Source of the DNA: Xiphophorus maculatus
Taxonomy: Eukaryota > Chordata > Actinopteri > Cyprinodontiformes > Poeciliidae
Assembly (NCBI RefSeq): GCF_002775205.1
Contig: NC_036458.1
Coordinates: 24,020,368-24,084,367, forward strand
Direction of reading: 5' to 3'
Length of the DNA stretch: 64,000 nucleotides
This document shows, piece after piece, positions 12,826-24,554 of this stretch. Position 1 is the stretch's first letter; each line of letters starts with the position of its first letter. The notes under the pieces were generated by a model that searched no databases, was not told where the DNA came from, and was given only the letters and a program-made list of their open reading frames with translations. Position numbers and translations under genes: made by a program.

Positions 12826-13400
12826 AGCGGGCCGAGCGCTCGGGAGTCTTGGTGAGAAGGATCTGGCAGAATTCGCTCACATACTGCCTCTTCTGTCTTC
12901 AGCGGTGAAAGCACCTCCCCTTCACGCCCCCTTTGTGCGTGTTGAAGATCAGCTTTGGAAAAATCAACTCGTGAAAAAGCAACCTGTTTTTAAACAAAAG
13001 ACAACGAATGATTACCACAGGAGTCAGCTTTCTCATATTGAGAGCTCTGTTATGCCATTCTGGGTTAGCCCCTTCCAACTCTCCCATTCCTATTACATGT
13101 TTTTTTTCTTTTTCTTTTTGAGTTTTTAATTTTTCTTGCTGTCATAGATGACTCTCAGACGGCAGAACATTTATCCATAAACAGATGCGGACCAGGATTT
13201 TGCGAATGATTTTCAAATGCAAATGAAATTCTTGGAAAGAACTCGACCATTTGAAAGCAGAAGTGTGTCTTGGTTGTATGTTTTCCCTTTGCTTTCACCC
13301 AGTTTTGGTTTCTCATGAGACGTTCTGGCAGTGTGCTTGAGCGTTGATCAAATGTTATTAAAGCATCCAACTGTTCCAATAAAACATTAATGGGGAAAAC
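12826..13400 (+). other. Probable GSPT1 3' untranslated region
   Basis: The sequence continues from the stop without repeats to an AATAAA at 13378-13383. A usable donor (GTGAGA near 12851) and an acceptor-like TCTTCAG ending at 12901 may define a small intron inside the 3' UTR. The reverse-strand open frames here have no family features. Confidence 0.5.
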
Positions 13401-15600
13401 AAATTGTGTTTGTCAGAGCTCACTCTGCCAGCCTGATTTCTGCCATTTTCCCCAGATCAACATCCTGCAGAGCTAAAGGAGCTGAACGCGCCGACTGGTT
13501 CTAGAGGAGAGCCTTTCATTTAAACGTTTTGATATTCACTGACTAATGTTAACCCTTTTATCTGTATGCTGAAGTATTAGGGCCATACTAAGAAAATTTA
13601 AAGAAATGATTGAGAATAAAGTCGCATACGAATAAATTTGACATGAGAACTTGTACAAGAATATTATTTTGACTTTATTCTCGTCTTTCCGTATTTTGGT
13701 TTGGTCAGACTTTGAATTTTTTGTAGATTTATGGCTGTATTCCTGTATTTTTATTCTTCTTTCTTAGAATATGGCTATACAACTTTGTATATGTTAAGGA
13801 GTTGCTGCAACAGACTATTTTTTTTTTCTTGTCGGTGTTTATTCTATGCAACATCACCCTTATACTGCCACCTACAGGTACAGATGGGATGGTCAGCCAA
13901 GTCGTTCTAGTCACTGGGACCACCCTGTCAGTTATTCAGCCAATTAGAATAAAATTGTAAGTTAATTTAGTTTAGTGTCTTGATCACTATTAAAACACAT
14001 ATAGATTAGTCCCATGAGAATAGATATTCTAATTCATCAGTATGACCATGAGCATTGGCATCAGTTAGCAAATATTTAAATTTTACCACTTTGCCTAAAA
14101 GAGTAAAGAGATAAAGGAGGAATCATGAGTAATATTAGAAAATGGAAAAATGTTTTACACGTCCATATTTTAATGTCCATCAGAGATCTGGTAGAGAACG
14201 GTGACATTGCAGAATCTTCATGAAATGAATACTGAATGTATTTCTGTAGAAACTGGCTGCAGCGTTTAGAGACAGAAATGTCCCTCTTTGCTGGGTGACA
14301 GAAGCAGTGACGGGTCCGACATGTCGGGACAGCAGCACTACAGGAAGCAGTGGAGGATTAAACCACACGGCTCCTGAAGAGCTCTTTGCTGCTGCTCACT
14401 AAACGATTCCATCTGTAAATCTGCATCATGAACTGACTTCATCCAGCTGCGTTAGAACCTGAGGGTGAATATTTAACCTTCCCTCTCCAGCTAACTGTGT
14501 GAAAGATTGAGATCTGGAAGGTTCACATGGAAGCAGTGGGCACAGTATGCAAATTCTTTAGATGTTATTGGCCCTGTATCCGTCTGCAGATTTAATATTA
14601 AATGCAGGTTCCAGTGAAAGTGGATCAACAAGCAGCTGTTGCATGACTCGCCATCTGAAATCAGTTAAACCACCCAGATGCCCAAGTTTTGCAAAGTCCA
14701 ACAAAAGTGTAAAAAGTGACACTTTTCATGTCATGTCTTCATTCCTTGCTTTTTCCACATTTTTATAAGGAATCTATTAGCAATTTTCTTTTGTTTTAGT
14801 CAGGTTACCTGACATCCTGCAAATAAATTCTGTCCCTAGTTCTAGTTCAGCACAAGCTTCTTTGCTGTAAGAAGGACAGTTTTCGGTAACTCTTTATTAA
14901 TGACCTAAAATCCCACAGTGGTTGCTGAAATGGCTTGAATCTGACAAAAATAACTTACTGAGAATTAACCAGTGGAAATAGCTGATTTCCACTGGTTGTA
15001 TCTGCTGAAAAGACTAAACACAACTTCACCATACTGTAAGGTGACGTTTGATGTTCTGAAACAATGAAGTGTGAAAAACATTCAAGTCAATTAGAAAATC
15101 AGGAAGGCAGCAAATACTTTTTCCTCACATATCTTTCACATTTTGTCATCTTACAGCCACAAACAATTTAATCAAATTTAATGACAGGCTGTTACACAAA
15201 CCACCACAAGGCGGTCTTGCATTCCTGTGAACTTTGCCCTCCTTCACTCAATAGTTTGTGGATGTTGATATTTGTAGAAAATGCTATATATTAAAAAAAA
15301 ATCCTCTAAAGTTTATATATTTGTACCTAAAGTCTCTAAGCTATGAATGCTTGAGATGGAAGCCAAGATTTTTGTTTGGGCCCATAAAGCTGATTCTGAA
15401 TAAGCACAAACTGACCAGGAAAAAAAACCACTAGGAAATATTACTGATTGTTTTGGAGTCATTTTTTAGTGGATATTTAGTGCAATTATTGCATTAAACA
15501 AAGCAGATATAATAATAAATGCCTGCATTTGTTATATCTTTACTATAATCTTCATTATACATTATTGGTTGGTTCTTTATTGCTTTTTTTTTTTGCCAAA
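13401..15600. other. Intergenic region GSPT1 to TMEM238
   Basis: No gene recognised. It holds a 13 bp hairpin (14967-14979 with 14985-14997; AACCAGTGGAAAT and its complement), a degenerate Tc1-type end near 15110-15200 (CACATTTTGTCATCTTACAG), and an AT-rich stretch at 13560-13700 with inverted GACTTTATTC-like motifs. The rest is unassigned. Confidence 0.5.
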
Positions 15601-15773
15601 CTTATGAAGAGCGGCAGGTTGCGTGTAGCCTGGCAGCGGAAGGCCGTTACCGGCCAGGTGCCTCCGCAGCAGTCCCTCCTCCTGGGAGCGGAACGCCCCT
15701 CCTGTGAGGTGTGTCCGCCTGTGTGCCCGGAGCAGGACAGGTTGTCTCACCTTCCAGCCGCTGACACCTGAAC

Positions 15774-16292
15774 ATGGAGGCCGAGTACCGGGGCCTGGGC
15801 CGCTGTGTGTGCAGCTTCTGGCTGGCTGTCGCCTTTGACATCGTGGGCCTGACCGTGCTCCTCCTCGGGGTGTTCGTCAACGTGTTTTTCTTTGACCTGC
15901 TCATCTACGCAGGCGCCATCGTCATCTTCCTCAGCCTCATCTGGTGGGTGTTCTGGTACTCTGGGAACATCGAGGTGCCCCCGGGGGAGCTGGAGGATGA
16001 CGTCGGCCTGCTGAAGAAGAAGGGCCCCGCGGGCGGCATCGGCGGGGTAGTGAGGCGGCTCTCCAGCCGCGTCTCCAACGGAATCAGGAACTCTTTCCGC
16101 CGGAACGGAGGCCGCGCAAGCCGAGCGCAGAGGTCAGCCGCTGGGACTGCGGAGTCCCGGCAAACGGGACAGGTGGCCGTTGCCATGGAGACGGTGGTCC
16201 CGCAGGAAAGCCCCCCGCACACTGCTGTGTTCCCCGTGGCTGGCGGTGACGTAGAGATGCCGCACACAACTATGGAGACTTCACCCACATAA
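15774..16292 (+). CDS. tmem238: TMEM238-like two-pass membrane protein
   Basis: 172 aa in a single uninterrupted ORF. Start chosen at the ATG (15774) opening MEAEYRGLGRCVCSFW, where the TMEM238 family begins (GLGRC-x-x-FW). Two hydrophobic segments are visible: about 16-40 (including LTVLLLGVFVNVFF) and about 43-66 (including YAGAIVIFLSLIWWVFWY). The family signature NIEVPPGEL follows at about 66-74. The tail (75-172) is basic then low-complexity (RRLSSRVSNGIRNSFRRN). TMEM238 proteins are poorly characterised small membrane proteins of about 175 aa, and no function should be assumed. The ORF lies in a GC- and CpG-rich island in an otherwise AT-rich region. Which of the fish TMEM238 paralogues this is cannot be decided. 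Confidence 0.88.
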   Translation: MEAEYRGLGRCVCSFWLAVAFDIVGLTVLLLGVFVNVFFFDLLIYAGAIVIFLSLIWWVFWYSGNIEVPPGELEDDVGLLKKKGPAGGIGGVVRRLSSRVSNGIRNSFRRNGGRASRAQRSAAGTAESRQTGQVAVAMETVVPQESPPHTAVFPVAGGDVEMPHTTMETSPT

Positions 16293-17930
16293 CAGGTGGA
16301 CAGGTGAGGCCCAGATCACACACAGCAGGTCAAAGTTCAAGATGCACTGCCGCTTTATTGCGCTGAGGACATGTTAACAACAAGGATTACATTTCTCACA
16401 ATGAATAGCTTAGTTACTTGCACTATAAAAACACATCTTGGAGAGTAATAAATCAGTCATAAAAAAATGTTGACATTCTAATCAAGCATCAATTTTAAAT
16501 GTAATGTTCAATAACTATTCAATTCTGACCAGATGAAGCCATTTCACTCCTTCACCGTTTCTTAGCTTTTTATTTTTGGTCTAATTGTTTTGTAGCCTGG
16601 TGGTAAAAATTAGAGATGTACAATATTTTGGTAAGAAACCGACACCAAGTACAGGGTCTGCATCGCTGGAACAAATGAATCATTTTTATTTAAGGTGCGT
16701 TTTTGTTTCTATTTTTGAATTATCTTCTTCTAAACCCGGGACAGAATTTGGACAAGGTTTACAGGCAAGATAAGGTAATTTTATTTATATAGCACAGTGT
16801 CAGCAACAAGGCAGTTCAAAGTGCTTTACATGAATTAGAGGAAATACAACAAAACAACAAACCAAAGACAAGAGCAGAAGAAGACAAAAGAAAACGAAAA
16901 AGTATGACCTCATGTTTAAGAATAAGTAGTTGGTGATTTATAAACTAGTAGGGGTTTCTCTGGATTCTTGTTCTGATAATGTTAATCTATGGTAATCAGT
17001 AGTTTCTCTAGTTCCTCTGGACTCTAAGTTTGTTCTAGTTCCTGCTCTGGGTTGAGTGAAATCTTCTGGATATTTGTTCTAACTAATAGATTTGATTCTT
17101 TTTTGGGGTTGAGTGAAGTATGTAAACTAAATGTTCCTGTTCTGGGTTGCTAAGCAGAAGATGAATAGGTTATTTATTGGTGTCTACAAAATATTTTTAT
17201 TGGCATTAACATGACAAACAGTAACTACGGAACATTTAAAAATAACAAAGCGCCAAAAAAAATCATTTGAGGTGAAATTGAGAGGACATTTCTTCTCAAA
17301 TTGAGAGGAATTTAACTCTACCTGCTGACAGATTAAAGACACATTATACTGAGATAATACTTTGTATAACTATTAATATCGTCTTTGGCAGTGTGTACCT
17401 TTTGATCCAGTCTTAGCTCAAGACTCTTGACAAGATCAGAGGCATGTTTAGGACTTCCTGAGCAGAGCCGTTTGTCCCAGTGTCCTGAAGAAATGTGATA
17501 CATTTGTGTTGTGCTTGCCGACGCTTCAAGATGTCACCTGAAACAAGTTTCCTTTGAGCCGAGTGCTACAGGAGACCCAGTGCTTCCGAACTGTCCATCG
17601 CCTGAACTGAGGAAGATTTACTGTGGCTCATCTTCTCTGAATCCAGTGTGTGATAATAATCCCCACCGGTGGGAGCAGCTGATGCTGGCAGCGTGTGTGA
17701 CCAGTGTTGGGTGAGAGGCTGACCTCGCTGATGGTACTGGCCTCAGTGAGATGGAACTGAACCCCCTTTCATTCTCTGTCCTTTGGTTCCTGTTTCTTTA
17801 AAAGAGAGTTCAGATGACAAAAGGGAGGCTTTCCACACCGAGTCTTTGAAAAGACTGGCAAAGGTTTCAGTGTTCCTGGAGCTTGGTAGGTTGAATGAGA
17901 AGCTTCTGAATGTTAATTCTCAAAGCTAGG
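16293..17930. other. Downstream of TMEM238, mostly unassigned
   Basis: It contains an antisense LINE/SINE tail (16771-16845) and otherwise no recognised gene, RNA or mobile element. Part may be an intron of the TMEM238 3' UTR. Confidence 0.5.
16771..16845 (-). repeat. Antisense LINE 3' tail fragment
   Basis: The plus strand reads AAGGTAATTTTATTTATATA then AGCAC...GTTCAAAGTGCTTTACA. This is the reverse of the common fish LINE tail (TGTAAAGC...TATATAAATAAAATTACC). Confidence 0.6.
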
Positions 17931-17934
17931 AAAT

Positions 17935-18154
17935 AGATTCCACTCCTGGTCTGTTTTTTTTCTTTTTTCTCCCCTCCAGGGGGTCTTTTGTGGGCTCTAG
18001 TGTCCCTTATATGAAAGTAGGCTGACAGGAAAGGGGGAAGACATGTGGCAAATATCACCGGGTCTGGGAATCGAATCCGTGACGGCCGCGTCGAGGACTC
18101 AAGGCCTCCAAACGTGGGTCGCGCTAACCACTACGCCACCACAGCACGCCCCCT
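17935..18154 (-). mobile_element. AFC-like tRNA-derived SINE
   Basis: On the minus strand the element starts with a tRNA-like head: GTGGCGTAGTGGTTAG (box A, 18124-18139) and GGATTCGATTCCC (box B, 18066-18078), spaced as in a tRNA. The family tail follows: TTTCCTGTCAGCCTACTTTC, CTAGAGCCCACAAAAGACC and a C/G-rich then A-rich end near 17945. The order matches AFC-type SINEs of percomorph fishes. It is not a functional tRNA gene: the acceptor stem and anticodon arm are not maintained. Confidence 0.7.
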
Positions 18155-18174
18155 GGGCTGTTTAAACATCTGAT

Positions 18175-18520
18175 CATCCATCCATCCATTGTCTTCTGTT
18201 TATCTGGGGTCGGGTTACAGGGGCAGCAGCTCAGACTTCCCTCTCCAGCAACTTTGGCCAGATCTTCCTATGGAATTCCACAACGTTCCCAGACCAGCAG
18301 AGGAACATAGTCCCTCCATCATGTCTTGGGTCTTCCTCTGCATCGTCCTCTGGGTCTTCCTTGGCACCTCCTACTTGTGGGACGTGCCCGGAACACCCCA
18401 CCAGTGGGGCGTCCATCCTAACCAGATGCCCGAGCCACCTCTTGCTCCTCTTGATGTGGAGAAGCAGAGGCTCTGCTCTGAGTCCCTCCTAGTTGACCAA
18501 ACTTCTCACTCTATGTAATT
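18175..18520 (-). mobile_element. RTE/Rex3-like LINE 3' fragment
   Basis: The plus strand begins with an (ATCC)n run, the reverse of a GGAT-type tail. Conserved blocks follow: CAGACTTCCCTCTCCAGC, TGGGACGTGCCCGGAACACC, CCTAACCAGATGCCCGAGCC and CTTGATGTGGAGAAGCAGAG. This order is common at the 3' end of fish RTE/Rex3-type LINEs. It abuts the SINE at 17935-18154, and both read leftwards. Confidence 0.55.
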
Positions 18521-21500
18521 TATTAGAAGAAGTATATATGGTAGATCGACACGTTGATTATTATTTTCATTTAGTCATAAATATGAGGTTGATACTTTTA
18601 CTGAATGTTTTCAGTAAACATTCAGTAAATGTTTATTGAAAAAAGATTCTGGAAATGTTCAATCTTGACATTAAATGATGTGTAATTACAGATGTGCCCA
18701 TCAATAGCAAATACCTTAAAGCCTTTTTATGAGTTTCTGAGTATCAGATAAAGGTTAGGTGTATAAGCTTAAATGCACAAAAAGGGAAAGTCTTGTTATT
18801 CTTTTTTTTCTGTCGAATTCCAGACTATCACCTCTATCATGTATGTATTTAGTCCTTAGAATAAAAAAATTACCTAATCTGTCAAAATTGAAGTTAGAAA
18901 GTAATTCCTGAAAATCTGAATTTAGATATTCATTATATTTTTAGATAAAGGAGGATTGTCGGGCTTCAATAACAAACATTAACTGAAATGCATTTTCTCC
19001 TTGTTAACGGTACTACAAAGTACTTTGCTATGTATTCTTCATTCCTCAATTTACACATAAAGTTTGGATACTGCATGTCATTCGACTAGAGTCAGCAGCT
19101 GTTTATAGGAAATGTAAAATTCTGGTTTTGTGCCCCAAACGACTTCTTCATGTTGACCATCCTACCCACTGATCCCTGATCAGCTCTGTGCTCTCTGTGT
19201 TTGTGTAAAGCTTTGTTCTCTTTTAGTCAGATGTGGTTTGAATGCGGAACTGAAGGGAACTTCCCGTAGCTTTGAGGCTGTAAAATCTGATATCGCTGGA
19301 TAACCATTAACCAGCTGAGAGCTCCCTGGCAGACCAGCCCCTAGTTTAAACAATAGCAGCTTCTCCTGAAGCCGGCTCCCAGACCGGTGTATATGTTTGA
19401 TCGAACTCTGAAATCACTTTTTTTGATTCACCTTAAAATCTATTCCACCTGAGTTCAACGTCTAACGACTGTTTTCTGTTTCCCCCCCCATACAGAGACA
19501 CACCCACTTCCTCTCAGCGTTCGCTCTGGAGTCAGTCTGACCTGCAGAACTCTTCAGTTTACTCATGTGGACAACACATTTTATAACTATTTATGTTTTT
19601 AGAAGGAAAACATGTTCATATATTTCAAATCAACACCAGCAGATACTGACTTAAGATCTTCGTATTGACCTGGGAATGTGTTCTTATAGCAGCTGAAGTT
19701 TTTATGTTTGTTCCAGTTTTCCGCGTGGATATGATCTGTGTGCCGACTCCCATTTTGAAAACAGATGAAAATGATGGGTTAGAACTGAGAACGGGATTTT
19801 TATTTTGATCAGACTGAAAACTGAGAGTTAAAAAGAAACAGAATTAATGAAAAAAAACCCAATCTCTTTGCTCATGTTGTTTAAAATAATGTGTTGTATT
19901 TTATATAAAGTGAATAATGTGAAATTTTCACATTTTTTACTCTTAAATCTGACTCAGAGATATTTTCTATACTTGTTGGTGCTTGATGAACATGTTTGTT
20001 AAGATGTTTGTGTTGTGTTTGGCGTCACTGACACCTTCAGATGAAAAATACTTTAATAAAAAGACAATGCACTATATTATCAATAACAGATCTGAGCTCT
20101 GGTGTGGATGGATTACATCATTTTTCATAATGTTTATGACACAGTGGGTCTAGTTTTGATAATCAGAGCCTGCAGTTGACCTGCTCATTTGGGCTCTAGT
20201 TTCAGCACATTTTAAAGAAGTCCTTTTCTCCTGGTCCTGTCATGAACTTCATCCATCCTGCCAATGAAATGCATATCTTCCCTATTGACATATGAAGATA
20301 TGCAGCTGAATAAAACTTTGGCCCTGAAGGTTTTTGTCATTGCATCCAGAAAAGCTAAGACATTAGGTATATCACACATCGGCTTCCTCTCTAAATAAAT
20401 GTTTGCACTGATAAAAAGTCGCTTCCCTCCACATGCTGAACTGAGGGCAGAGTCAAGCTGTCAAATTCTTCAGATAACACATTATTTGACCACTTGGGGG
20501 CACCGATGAAGCACAAAACTGAAGTTCCAACAAAGAGAGTTTGTTTCTGAAACTGTTTCTCATTTCTTTATATTTTGACCAATATAGCACTCCGTTTGTC
20601 ATTATCCCAGCATATCTGCAGTTCAACAAAACATGTTACAGCAACTTCAGCATATAGCATTCCACTATGGCTAATAGAGCTGAGACAGAGCTCTTTGAGT
20701 TGTTTTTGTAGACTTTCTAAGCATTTCATGGTCTGACCTTGGGTTGAACTGGTTTGGATGTCAGCTCAAGGGAAGATGCTGCTGCTCTGAATATTCTCTC
20801 TCTACACAACGATGGAAAAGTCCATATAAGCAGCAAGCTGCCAACACTTAAGTGTTTATCTCTTAACCAAGTGTGTTTGATTAGCAGCACCTCATTATTC
20901 TGTGGTTGTATTTTAATGAATGACACATGATACATAAAAGGTAATGAACGTTCCTCCTAAAAATATTGTAGTTGCTCCTGTTTCCTTACTTCCTACTTTG
21001 CACATCTGTTTACAGGAAAAACTACTGCTTCATGGACATTATATAAATGAAAGTGTTCATGGACTCCTACAAATGTATAATTTGGCCACAGTGTATTTTG
21101 TTTGGGTCATTACTGGATTAAAGAAAGCACATCCACATAGCCTGGTAAAAAGCAGCCCCTTGTCCTACGCTTTTTGCTGTTTTTCTAGTGTAGTTGCACA
21201 GGAAGGCCACGGCCAGGCTAACATCAACATGTTGAACAGGAGGAACTCGTGTCCTTATTCCCATCTGTAGCGATAAGCACCAGTTGATAACCTTTGGACC
21301 CTGATGATGATACTTTTCCATGTTGCTCCTGACTGCAGATTAAAGCAAGCATTAGGAGGAGGGCTGCCTATAAACCACCCAATACGTTTTCACCCCAGTT
21401 TTTCCTCCTCTGTGGTTTTGGATTTCACTTCCCTAAGAAAAATCAACTTTCTCATGTGTACGGTAGTTACAGTCAGGTGTTTTTATTTGACAGGGGGATT

Positions 21501-21637
21501 GATTCTCCAAGTGCAACATAAAAATGGGTGGAAATTTAGATCAAAAGAAATTAAAAACTAAAAATGTCGAATGTATTTGTATTCAGTTAGTGTCTTTAAC
21601 ATCAAGGGTTAAATTTACCAATTTTTAATGAGAAGTT
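18521..21637. other. Intergenic, unassigned except candidate 3' exon
   Basis: Apart from the candidate UTR exon at 19496-20075, I see no coding exon with family similarity, no RNA gene and no clear mobile element. The small open frames (20944, 21304) have no recognisable features. Confidence 0.45.
19496..20075 (+). other. Candidate 3' untranslated exon (possibly TMEM238)
   Basis: A C-rich tract followed by CATACAG (ending 19495) makes a good acceptor. The downstream sequence has no repeats I recognise and ends at AATAAA (20055-20060). A donor GTGAGG lies at 16304, just after the TMEM238 stop, and could join to it. This is inference from splice signals only. Confidence 0.25.
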
Positions 21638-21736
21638 TAATATAATATAATATAATATAATATAATATAATATAATATAATATAATATAATATAATATAA
21701 TATAATATAATATAATATAATATAATATAATATAAT
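21638..21736. repeat. (TATAA)n pentanucleotide array
   Basis: About 20 units of the 5-base repeat TATAA, almost perfect. The reverse-strand open frame made of YYIIL repeats is an artefact of it. Confidence 0.95.
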
Positions 21737-22435
21737 GTATTTCCTAAATGTTCTGTTGGATTTCGGAGGTAAATCAAACGCACCATTACAATGGAATATG
21801 TTGCATTCAATGTTTTACGGAAACTCGTAAGTTTCATCATCTCACAAAATGCGGCCATTGGTGTTTTATTGAAATCATTTACATTTTTCTGTATCTCTTA
21901 AAAAGTTATGTTATTATTGCTTCTTTGACAAAGGAAAATGTTTGGCAACAGAAAACTGAGATACTAATCGGTGGCAGCCAGGTTAGATATCTTTGTCTGA
22001 GTTTCTCAGTGCACTCCTCAAAGTTTTTCTAATTCCGAGAAACATGAATGCATCATAAGACTGTCATGTCGGCCCCGTTACGGCAGGTGAGTAACCCTTA
22101 ATCCCGTGTTAGTTCCCTTCTAAAGAGCTTTAACTGTAGAAACAATGTTTCTGAACATGAACGTCCAGACATGATGGCTAGCAGAGTTAGCCGTGGTTAG
22201 TTGTTCCGCTGGAAGTCAGAATCTATGAAAGTTTCTCGTGCAGTCACTAGTAAACAACAAGCAGTTTCTCTTGACAACAGGAGGTTGTGTTGGAAAAAAA
22301 AACACGATTTAAGGCAGAGGTTTCCAATTCCAGCTTCGGGGCTACTGAGCTAAAGCTGAAGGTGCAACACACCGATTCTCTGTCTGAATGACGTCCTCGG
22401 TGTCCTTGAGCTCCGGTTGGTAGTTAGAGCGTTTC

Positions 22436-22492
22436 AGTTAGTTCAGCTTCAGTTAGTTCAGCTTGGTTAGTTCAGCTTGGTTAGTTCAGGAA
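22436..22492. repeat. Short tandem repeat, 13-15 base unit
   Basis: Four imperfect units of GTTAGTTCAGCTT with slightly different spacers. Confidence 0.7.
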
Positions 22493-22864
22493 TGATGGAT
22501 CTGCTGGGAAGTTGGAAGGCAGAGACTCTTCAGTTCTGGAGTCGAGCCCCCTAATATCAGGGAGCGGGCAGAAGACGACTTTCCTCTCCGTAATAGTCAG
22601 ACAGCTGGAAACGGGCTTCCATAGACAGCAGAGGAATGTGAAGTATTTAGTGCTTAAATTATTGATTCATTTATTGTATTCCAATAATTTTAGATTACAG
22701 TCATTTATACTTATTCACCCCTTCAACAGCATGCAGTGATCTTTGTAGACAGATGGCACCAGCGTGGAATACTAAAAATAAACTCAACATGATGTCAAAG
22801 GAAGGCACAACTTCTCTCAAGTCTCCAGTTTTAGATATCAGGGCATAAGACTAAGGATTTCCAC

Positions 22865-23012
22865 CAGGGGTCTTCAACTCTGTTCCTCCAGGGTCCTGCA
22901 ACTTGTAGATGATTCCCTGGTGGTCCATCACACCTGAGTCAAGCATGCAGTCCAGTTGTCCAGAGTCCTGCTAAGGACACCGGCCCACAGGGACTAGGTT
23001 TGAAGACCCCTG
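22865..23012. mobile_element. hAT-like MITE, 148 bp
   Basis: Terminal inverted repeats CAGGGGTCTTCAA (left) and TTTGAAGACCCCTG (right). The interior has the blocks CTCCAGGGTCCTGCAACTTG and CACACCTGAGTCAA, common in non-autonomous hAT elements of vertebrates. No exact 8-base target duplication is visible. Confidence 0.75.
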
Positions 23013-23014
23013 CT

Positions 23015-23420
23015 TACATGATCAGGTTACCTCCACGGATGACAGGCCGTTTAGGTGGCACTGCTGTCATCTGTAAAATGACTTTTCTTTTATGTCAAAT
23101 TATCGCTTCAAGTACCTGCAATTCCTTTGAGTTGATCATGGTCCGAATCGCCAAGATAGAACCAAATGCTGTTCTGATTTATCGACCATCTGGTCCGGTT
23201 TCACCTTTTCTTTTAGACTTTCAGGACTTTTTAGCTTCTACAGTCAAGCTAAATAAGATCTTCATCACTGGGGATTTTAATATTCATGTTGATCCTACAA
23301 ATCGTTCTGCTGTGATGGACTTTCTTAATTTTATGGACTCTTTTACCTTCTCACAGCATGTCTGAGCCTACTCACCCTGCAGGTCACACTTCAGACCTGG
23401 TTTTTACTTATGAACTCAAT
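23015..23420 (+). pseudogene. L2/Rex1-like LINE endonuclease fragment, frameshifted
   Basis: The frame from about 23030 reads RLGGTAVICK...FELIMVRIAK...LIYRPSGPVSPFLLDFQDFL...KIFITGDFNIHVD, the apurinic-type endonuclease of non-LTR retrotransposons (GDFNIH motif). After FSQHV the frame shifts by one base and continues as EPTHPAGHTSDLVFTYEL. The reverse transcriptase is missing. Dead fragment. Confidence 0.85.
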
Positions 23421-23814
23421 CTTAGCGATTAAAGTGTCTTACGATAAAACTTGTTGTTTTTAGTGTCTCTTTTAATATGTCTTGTTATTTGGAGATGACT
23501 TCTCAAGTTGCCAGCAAGCACAGACACTTTATTGACAATGTTGTACTTGGGGAGTTTTCTTCCTCTTTTCATTTACACTTTATTTCCTCCTGATGATGAC
23601 AGAAGGTTAAAACCTAAAGGGGCCCGGTCTTTCAGTCTGTGGCCCCAAGGCAGTGGTACAGTCTATCCTTGCTGCTCCGTTTTGTTGACTCTGTGGAGGT
23701 TTTTAAAAACCAACCACAAACATTTTTTATTTTTCCAGGCTTTTTATCTCTTGATTTAATTGCTTCTTATGTTGGTTTTATGTTTTTTGTATGGTTTTAA
23801 GGTTGATTTCTATT

Positions 23815-23870
23815 GTACAGCTCTTTGTGATTTTATGTCTGTGAAAAGCGCTTTATAAATAAAGTGCTTT
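23815..23870 (+). repeat. LINE 3' tail
   Basis: AGCTCTTTGTGATTTTATGT followed by GAAAAGCGCTTTATAAATAA, a typical fish LINE 3' end. It probably belongs to the fragment at 23015-23420, with the middle deleted. Confidence 0.6.
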
Positions 23871-24164
23871 TATTTACTTTATAAATAAGTAAGTATAAAT
23901 TGCTTACTTATTTATAAATGATTGCATTTTTACCACAAGCTAGAATGGCAAAATGTTTTTATTTGTGAACAGTGGAATAGAAATATCCTTTATGGTTCCA
24001 CAAGAGGGGAAATGTCTGAGCAACAGCAGCAAAATGACAGGAAATCAAAGAAAGCGAGACGATTCAAACAAAGATGGAAATATGCGATATATAAAAACAG
24101 AATAAGGAATAAAAATACTGTATGAAATTTCAACATAATTATGCAGCTGTAAAAAAAAATTAGG

Positions 24165-24192
24165 TTATGAGTCGAGTAAAATCGACTCATAA
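24165..24192. repeat. 11 bp hairpin
   Basis: TTATGAGTCGA, a 6-base spacer, then its exact complement TCGACTCATAA. About 360 bp upstream of the METTL22 start codon. A regulatory role is possible but there is no direct evidence. Confidence 0.7.
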
Positions 24193-24480
24193 TCTAAGAT
24201 TTGTTTGTGTTATCCATGAATTTGTCTCTTATGCTCTATTTAAAAAGTCATATTTTTTACATGATGCAGAAGTTGGTATCAGAATTGTAGTTTGAATAAA
24301 GGGCCTTCTCTGTTTTGAAGAATCTGCTCCATTTGTAAAATACATCCAAGTCAATTGGGTGATGCTCAACTAAAGTCAAATTAAATACAGTGTGATGCTC
24401 GTGAAACTTTTCTTCTACTTGTGAAAAGCACCCAGTTTTATTTAAGCTATGAAAAAAAAAAAATCTGTTGTTAATAATTG

Positions 24481-24554
24481 TTCTGTTCAATTTGAGTGTG
24501 TGCAGGTTCCAGGAAGCAGATTGTTGGGTTTATCCAGACTGTGAGTGACCACTC
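24481..24554 (+). promoter_or_regulatory. METTL22 5' untranslated sequence
   Basis: Sequence just upstream of the start codon. A pyrimidine-poor TGTGTGCAG at about 24499-24507 may be an acceptor for an upstream untranslated exon. One candidate donor exon (...GGCAG|GTGAGT, about 22087) exists 2.4 kb upstream. The transcription start cannot be placed. Confidence 0.25.

Noticed and set aside
15905-16288. 127-codon open frame on the minus strand
   Set aside because: Antisense shadow of the GC-rich TMEM238 ORF; no family features.
18060-18154. tRNA gene on the minus strand
   Set aside because: Only boxes A and B are kept; the stems do not pair as a tRNA and the SINE body follows directly.
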